A stretch of DNA of 64,000 nucleotides from assembly GCA_030704615.1 (NCBI GenBank), contig CM060731.1:90932756-90996755 (forward strand), read 5' to 3'. Numbering within the stretch: the first letter of the stretch is position 1; every line of letters begins with the position of its first letter. Below are positions 60,055 to 64,000 of this stretch, piece after piece. Below the pieces are notes generated by a model. It worked only from the letters and a program-made list of their open reading frames with translations. It was not told the origin of the DNA and made no database searches. This DNA comes from Takakia lepidozioides. Lineage: Eukaryota > Streptophyta > Takakiopsida > Takakiales > Takakiaceae. The position numbers and the translations under genes are program-made.

Positions 60055-62111
60055 CCCCATTTATATTACCAAGGGTGTGCTGCTCATATCTTTGATCTCC
60101 TTTTGGAGGATTGGGGAAAAGAATCGTGGATAAAAACAACTAGTAAAAAGGGCAAAGTCGGTTGTGACGTTCATTTATACACATCACATCCCTCTAGCAT
60201 TGTTTAGAAAGCATGAACCCAAATACAGCCTTAGGAACCCGGGTGAAACCTGCTTTGCCACAAACTTTTTGATGGTGGATCGACTGGTGACTGTGAGGGC
60301 GGGTCTGGAGCAGGTGATCATTGACCCTCAATGGGATGCGTATGTGGGCACCTTACGCTACTCTCGTAAGTCCAAGTCTTTGAGCAAAAGTCGGAGGGTC
60401 CGCGCAATCATTTGCTACGACGATTTCTGGGCGAAATGTGCAAATTTTGTGTACATGGTGGAGCTGGTGTTGACTGCTTTGCGGGAGTTTGATGGAAAAC
60501 AACCAATAATGGATAAAGCATGGTTGATATTGGAAAACCTTGAGAAGCACGTGCAATCCTTGAGGCGTCCTCCATTTTTTATGGACGATGATTTGGCGGC
60601 AAGGACCGATGATGCATTTTACGACCGCAAACGGATGGTTCGCACGGACTTGCATTATGCGGGGGCCTTGCTGAATCCATTCTTGCTGGACAATACGGAT
60701 TTGAGAGACGATGTAGATGCCAAAGTCGGGCTTGTACGAGTCATCATGCAACTCGCGCCCTTGAACATGGCAGAACGAGCTTTGTCCGAGTACCAGTGTT
60801 TCTCGGATCGCAAGAATCATTTCCATGACATGTCGGATCCAAAAGCAATGAACATGTTGTCACATGAATGGTGGGATCTGATTGGAGTTGGAGCAAGAAT
60901 GTTAGCTCCCATTGCAAAGCGTATTTTTGCTCAAGTGTGCTCTGTCTCGTCCTGTGAGCGGAACTGGAGCAGTTACTCGTTTGTTCACAACAAGATTCGC
61001 AACAGGTTGAATCCTGTTAGGGCTGACAAATTGGTTTATGTCTACACGAATTGTAGGCTACTACGAGAGATGACAGCAAGTGACGCATCTGCATGGTACG
61101 AGAAGAATCTGTTGTATGAAGAATCTGCCTCAGAGGTCCAATCTAACAGCAATGATGACACCGACGTCACGAGGAATTCCGACTCTGACGGTTGGGATGG
61201 GTTCGATGATGTGGACAATCCTCCACATGACCCATATGAATTTAATGACGATGATGCTGCAATGCATCCATCCTTCGATGACCTTGTTGTTGATGAACTG
61301 CGACATGGTGTCATCACAATTGCGGACCCCTTTCCCCCAGTGGAGCACACTCTCAACAATGAAGTTGAGGTCAACTCTCCCCCACCACGAGTTCCACGGA
61401 CTGCGGGGGATGTGCAGGTCGAATCGTCGGATGATGACAACCGGCTATTGTCATTCATTCACCGACATCGTGCCCCTGTGAACCGTACTTCATCTCATGC
61501 CGCTCCATCTCATGTTTCTCTTTCTCAAGCCGGTCACTGGTCCATCTAGTCTCTCTCTCCCTCATGTAATTCTTTCCATCGCTACTCCGATCCTGGGAGA
61601 TGCTTCTTCTGCTGCGGAACTTCTGCAAGTCGAACCATCGGATAACGACGACTGACCATTGTCGTTTCATCTGGCCCGACGACGTCCGCATGTGAACCGT
61701 GCTCCCTCGACCCTCGCTGGTCCATCTCATGCCCCTTCCTCTCATGTCGGCCCCTCTGATGTACGTGCGAGTAGCCTTCCTGATACAAGACCTGCTCCAA
61801 GATCACCACAAAATCCGGGACAAGCCCAGAAACGGCAGAGAATTGTGCAACATTTTGTTGGTGACCGACCTGTGAACAGGCCTGATACCCTAGATAATAT
61901 TCATGATAGGAGTGGAAATCGACCAGAGAGACAACTGAACGTACTCCGAGGACGACTACAGGTCCAACGGCCAGTTGCATCTGGAAACGAAAGAACAGAT
62001 GGAGATCATGATTCTAGCACTGATCATAGGAACGGGGGTGAAGTGAGTGGGGACGAAGATTTTGTACTAGGCGTGAGATCATACCATCGTCGTCGTGTCA
62101 GACGGAACTAG
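60055..62111 (+). pseudogene. hAT transposase, C-terminal half, with a duplicated tail
   Basis: Frame A (60055-60150) gives PHLYYQGCAAHIFDLLLEDWGKESWIK, the CAAH-LDLLLEDxGK motif of DUF659-type hAT transposases. A one-base shift near 60155-60165 leads into a 461-codon frame starting VTFIYTHHIPLALFRKHEP and ETCFATNFLMVDRL. It ends its enzymatic part with CSVSSCERNWSSYSFVHNKIRNRL..RADKLVYVYTNCRLL, the hAT dimerisation domain. A Ser/Asp-rich tail follows to TAG 61547-61549. Beyond it, in another frame, a second tail repeats the first: VQVESSDDDNRLLSF matches LQVEPSDNDD-stop-PLSF (TGA at 61653-61655), and APVNRTSS matches PHVNRAPS. The copy ends at TAG 62109-62111. The protein would cut and re-insert its element as a dimer. 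The N-terminal half is missing, so the copy is inactive. Confidence 0.85.
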
Positions 62112-62424
62112 GTACAGCTATAACTTTTGTCACATGATGTGTAGTATGTTTCCATGGATGTCCATGTTTCAGTTTGGGTACATGCATACGTGTACGGAAA
62201 TAAAAATGGTGGAATATGTGTACCCAATAAAGGGTTTGGTGGTTGTGCATGTGTTTGTGTTTCGTCATTACCTTTACATTGTTGATTTCCTATTATGGTT
62301 TCGAAAGCCACAAAGGCCAGATGCAGCTCCCAACATTCATCTTCCCCTTCACAAATCCATAGGGAGTCGATATATATGTTTTTCATTTGCCTCTCCAAAC
62401 ATACATATAGGTGCAAGAGGACCA
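62112..62424. other. Flank of the hAT remnant; no gene
   Basis: Unique-looking AT-rich sequence with short frames. No terminal inverted repeat could be paired with a left end, because the hAT 5' part is not present. Confidence 0.35.
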
Positions 62425-62550
62425 ACCTCCTGGTGGTCGCACCTATTTAAAAGAAAACAATTGTGCGACCACCAGTAGCGGTCGTCGCAACTGTTAAAAT
62501 AAAATAAAAATGTTGCGACCACCCCCCTGCTGGTAGTCGCACCTATTTAT
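62425..62550 (+). repeat. TGCGACCACC hairpin repeat, first cluster
   Basis: Two to three diverged units with the arms TGCGACCACC and GGTGGTCGCA, separated by CTATTT and A-rich spacers. The first unit is degenerate. Confidence 0.8.
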
Positions 62551-62879
62551 TGATTTAATAGGTAGTAAGTTAGTACGTAGTAAGGGGGGTTTCCCTTATA
62601 TAGCCTCTTAGGGCGGTGGGACCCTTCTAGAAGCCCGCCGACCCTGGGAGCCTTCTAGAAGGCCCTGAACACATGTCAACCCTGCAAGACTCCCTATTCT
62701 AAATTTAGCCAATTCCTCCATTTTTTTTTTGGATCCCCTCATCTCATTCCTTAATACACGTGGCCTTCCTTCATAGGCGCCCCACTCTAATTCCTGGGCC
62801 ACAGTAATTCCTGGACCACTCTATAATCGGGGCTGAATGAAACTGCTCTACATATTATTCGCACCTATTTAACAAAAAG
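62551..62879. other. Spacer, no gene
   Basis: Includes the duplicated CCTTCTAGAAG word at 62625-62665 and an AATTCCTGG pair near 62790-62815. No coding signal. Confidence 0.4.
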
Positions 62880-63012
62880 AAAAATGGTCCGACCACCCCT
62901 CTGCTGGTGGTCGCAGCTATTTAAAAATGGAAAATTCTGCGACCACCCCCTTGCTGGTGGTCGCCCCTAAAAAAAAATGGTGCGACCACCCCCCTGCTGG
63001 TGGTCGCAGATT
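62880..63012 (+). repeat. TGCGACCACC hairpin repeat, second cluster
   Basis: Three units of about 50 bp, interrupted at 63012 by a T-rich tract and the SINE-like unit at 63045-63246. The same repeat resumes at 63277. Confidence 0.85.
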
Positions 63013-63044
63013 TTTATTTTTTTATTTTTTTATTTTATTTTATA

Positions 63045-63246
63045 TTTGGGAAACACCTGGGAGCGACAGCTCACAAATCAGGCCCCTTAGTAGTGAGAGG
63101 AGAAAATAACCTCTTTCATTTATACGCCAAGAGGCGTAGGAATGGGGCACCACACACGAACCATACCACACCCATCAAGTAGCAAGATTTGACCCCGGAA
63201 TCGTCCGGGTCGCACTCAGTGCACTTAATCAACTGAGCTACTAACT
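63045..63246 (-). mobile_element. tRNA-derived SINE-like unit inside the hairpin array
   Basis: On the minus strand GTAGCTCAGTTGATTAAGTG (A box TAGCTCAGTTG) and CCGGGGTCAAATCTTGC (B-box-like GGGTCAAATC) form a tRNA-like head at 63246-63181. A body of about 135 bp follows, and on the plus strand the far end abuts a run of TTTTATTTT, i.e. an A-rich 3' tail in the minus sense. That is the structure of a Pol III SINE. It sits between two clusters of the TGCGACCACC repeat, as if inserted into it. Confidence 0.6.
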
Positions 63247-63276
63247 GTTGGTAGATATTAAAAAATCGGAAAATTA

Positions 63277-63728
63277 TGCGACCACCCCCCTACGACCAAC
63301 CCCCTGCTGGTGGTCGCATCTATTGGAGAAAAGGAAAATAGTGCGACCACTAGCAGGTGGTGGTCGCACCTATTTGTTTTAAACAAAATTTCTGCGACCA
63401 CCCCCCTGCTGGTGGTCGCGCCTATAAAAAAAAGAAAAATTATGCGACCACCTCTCTGCTGGTGGTCGCACCTATTAAAAATAAAAAAATATGCGACCAC
63501 CCCCCTGTTGGTGGTCGCACCCATTAAAAAAATTAAAAAAATCTGCGACCACCACCCTGCTGGTGGTCGCACCTATTAAAAAAATAAAAATTCTGCGACC
63601 ACCCCCCCTGCTGGTGGTCGCACCTATTATTAAAAAAAAAATTCTGCGACCACCCCCCTGCTGGTGGTCGCACATAATAAAGAAAAGAAAAAATGATGCG
63701 ACCACCCCCTGCTAGCGGTCGCAGCTAT
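63277..63728 (+). repeat. TGCGACCACC hairpin repeat, main cluster
   Basis: Nine to ten units of about 50 bp: TGCGACCACC, CCCCTGCT, GGTGGTCGCA, CCTATTAAAAAAATAAAAAT. The arms are nearly invariant while the A-rich spacer varies, and many loop variants (CTCTCTGCT, CCCCTGTT, TAGCAGGT) keep the arms intact. Frames such as 63258-63572 are artefacts of the unit. Confidence 0.95.
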
Positions 63729-64000
63729 TACTAGCGTGCGTAGTTATGATAACAACGCGCGCCTCGAGTGTGGACGGGGGGCTTATAAGGCCTTGGAGGC
63801 CATTCTCTCCCTCACTTTTCTCCACACCAGGACTTGGTGGGCGATGGGATGTTGCATTCCTTGTCATTGAGTCCAAGTGGAGAGGGGTGCTATTGGTTGG
63901 GTGGGGGGTATTTTGGGCCGTTGGTTTCTACGAAATCGATGCTGAGTACCTCCCGGGAAGCCCTCCTCTGGCACCTACGTTTTTTTCATTGCACATTGCG
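63729..64000. other. Window end, no gene seen
   Basis: A GCTTATAAGGCC string at 63781-63792 could act as a TATA element for something beyond the window, but there is no downstream coding sequence to support it. Confidence 0.2.

Noticed and set aside
63181-63246. Functional tRNA gene on the minus strand
   Set aside because: A and B boxes are present but the B box deviates, the arms do not give a full cloverleaf, and a body with a tail follows, so SINE fits better.

Overview
The window looks like heterochromatin-type, intron-bearing nuclear DNA from a large plant-lineage genome. No bacterial operon, Shine-Dalgarno pattern or CRISPR array is present. Genes are split by GT-AG introns of about 100-130 bp. 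The transposon families are plant/green-algal in style: Ty3-type pol, L1-type LINEs with a DUF4283-like ORF1, a hAT transposase and tRNA-headed SINE-like units. A charophyte alga such as Chara is my best guess, but the organism cannot be proved from the sequence alone.

Layout. 0-2.4 kb: decayed 3' part of a Ty3/Gypsy-like pol and an adjoining retroelement-style ORF. 2.9-3.3 kb: a TGTG-rich minisatellite with 10-bp and 60-bp periods. 5.0-6.2 kb: two arrays of GTCGGCGCCGAC palindromes in opposite orientations. 6.7-7.1 kb: LINE endonuclease fragment (minus). 7.9-11.3 kb: spliced minus-strand gene for a zinc-finger protein with a MULE-like transposase core, broken by a stop. 12.6-15.0 kb: small copy of a hairpin satellite. 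15-17.4 kb: purine/pyrimidine tracts, LINE debris and two facing tRNA-like heads. 17.5-19.5 kb: decayed spliced plus-strand gene. 19.7-21.7 kb: a chromodomain element whose C-terminal nuclease-like domain is separated from it by an inserted LINE tail. 21.9-23.3 kb: CG-rich hairpin DNA and an A/C-rich ORF. 23.7-29 kb: a minus-strand gene of ten or more exons that joins a ParB-like domain to a permuted (beta-class) DNA amino-methyltransferase. 29.1-48.7 kb: about 19.6 kb of the same hairpin satellite, roughly 117 bp per unit, with higher-order structure. 49-53.8 kb: mostly unassignable. 53.8-59 kb: two LINE ORF1 remnants. 60.0-62.1 kb: hAT transposase C-terminal half with a duplicated tail. 62.4-63.7 kb: TGCGACCACC hairpin array with a tRNA-derived SINE inside.

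The parts most worth following are the ParB-methyltransferase gene, reconstructed here from intron phases that agree at every junction tested, and the giant satellite of 17-bp-arm hairpins. Almost every protein-coding element carries in-frame stops. Wherever the original codon can be inferred, the change is a C:G to T:A transition, and several lie at former CAG/CTG sites. This is what decay of CHG-methylated DNA would leave. Most of the window is therefore best read as silenced, decaying mobile DNA; I see no complete intact host gene.
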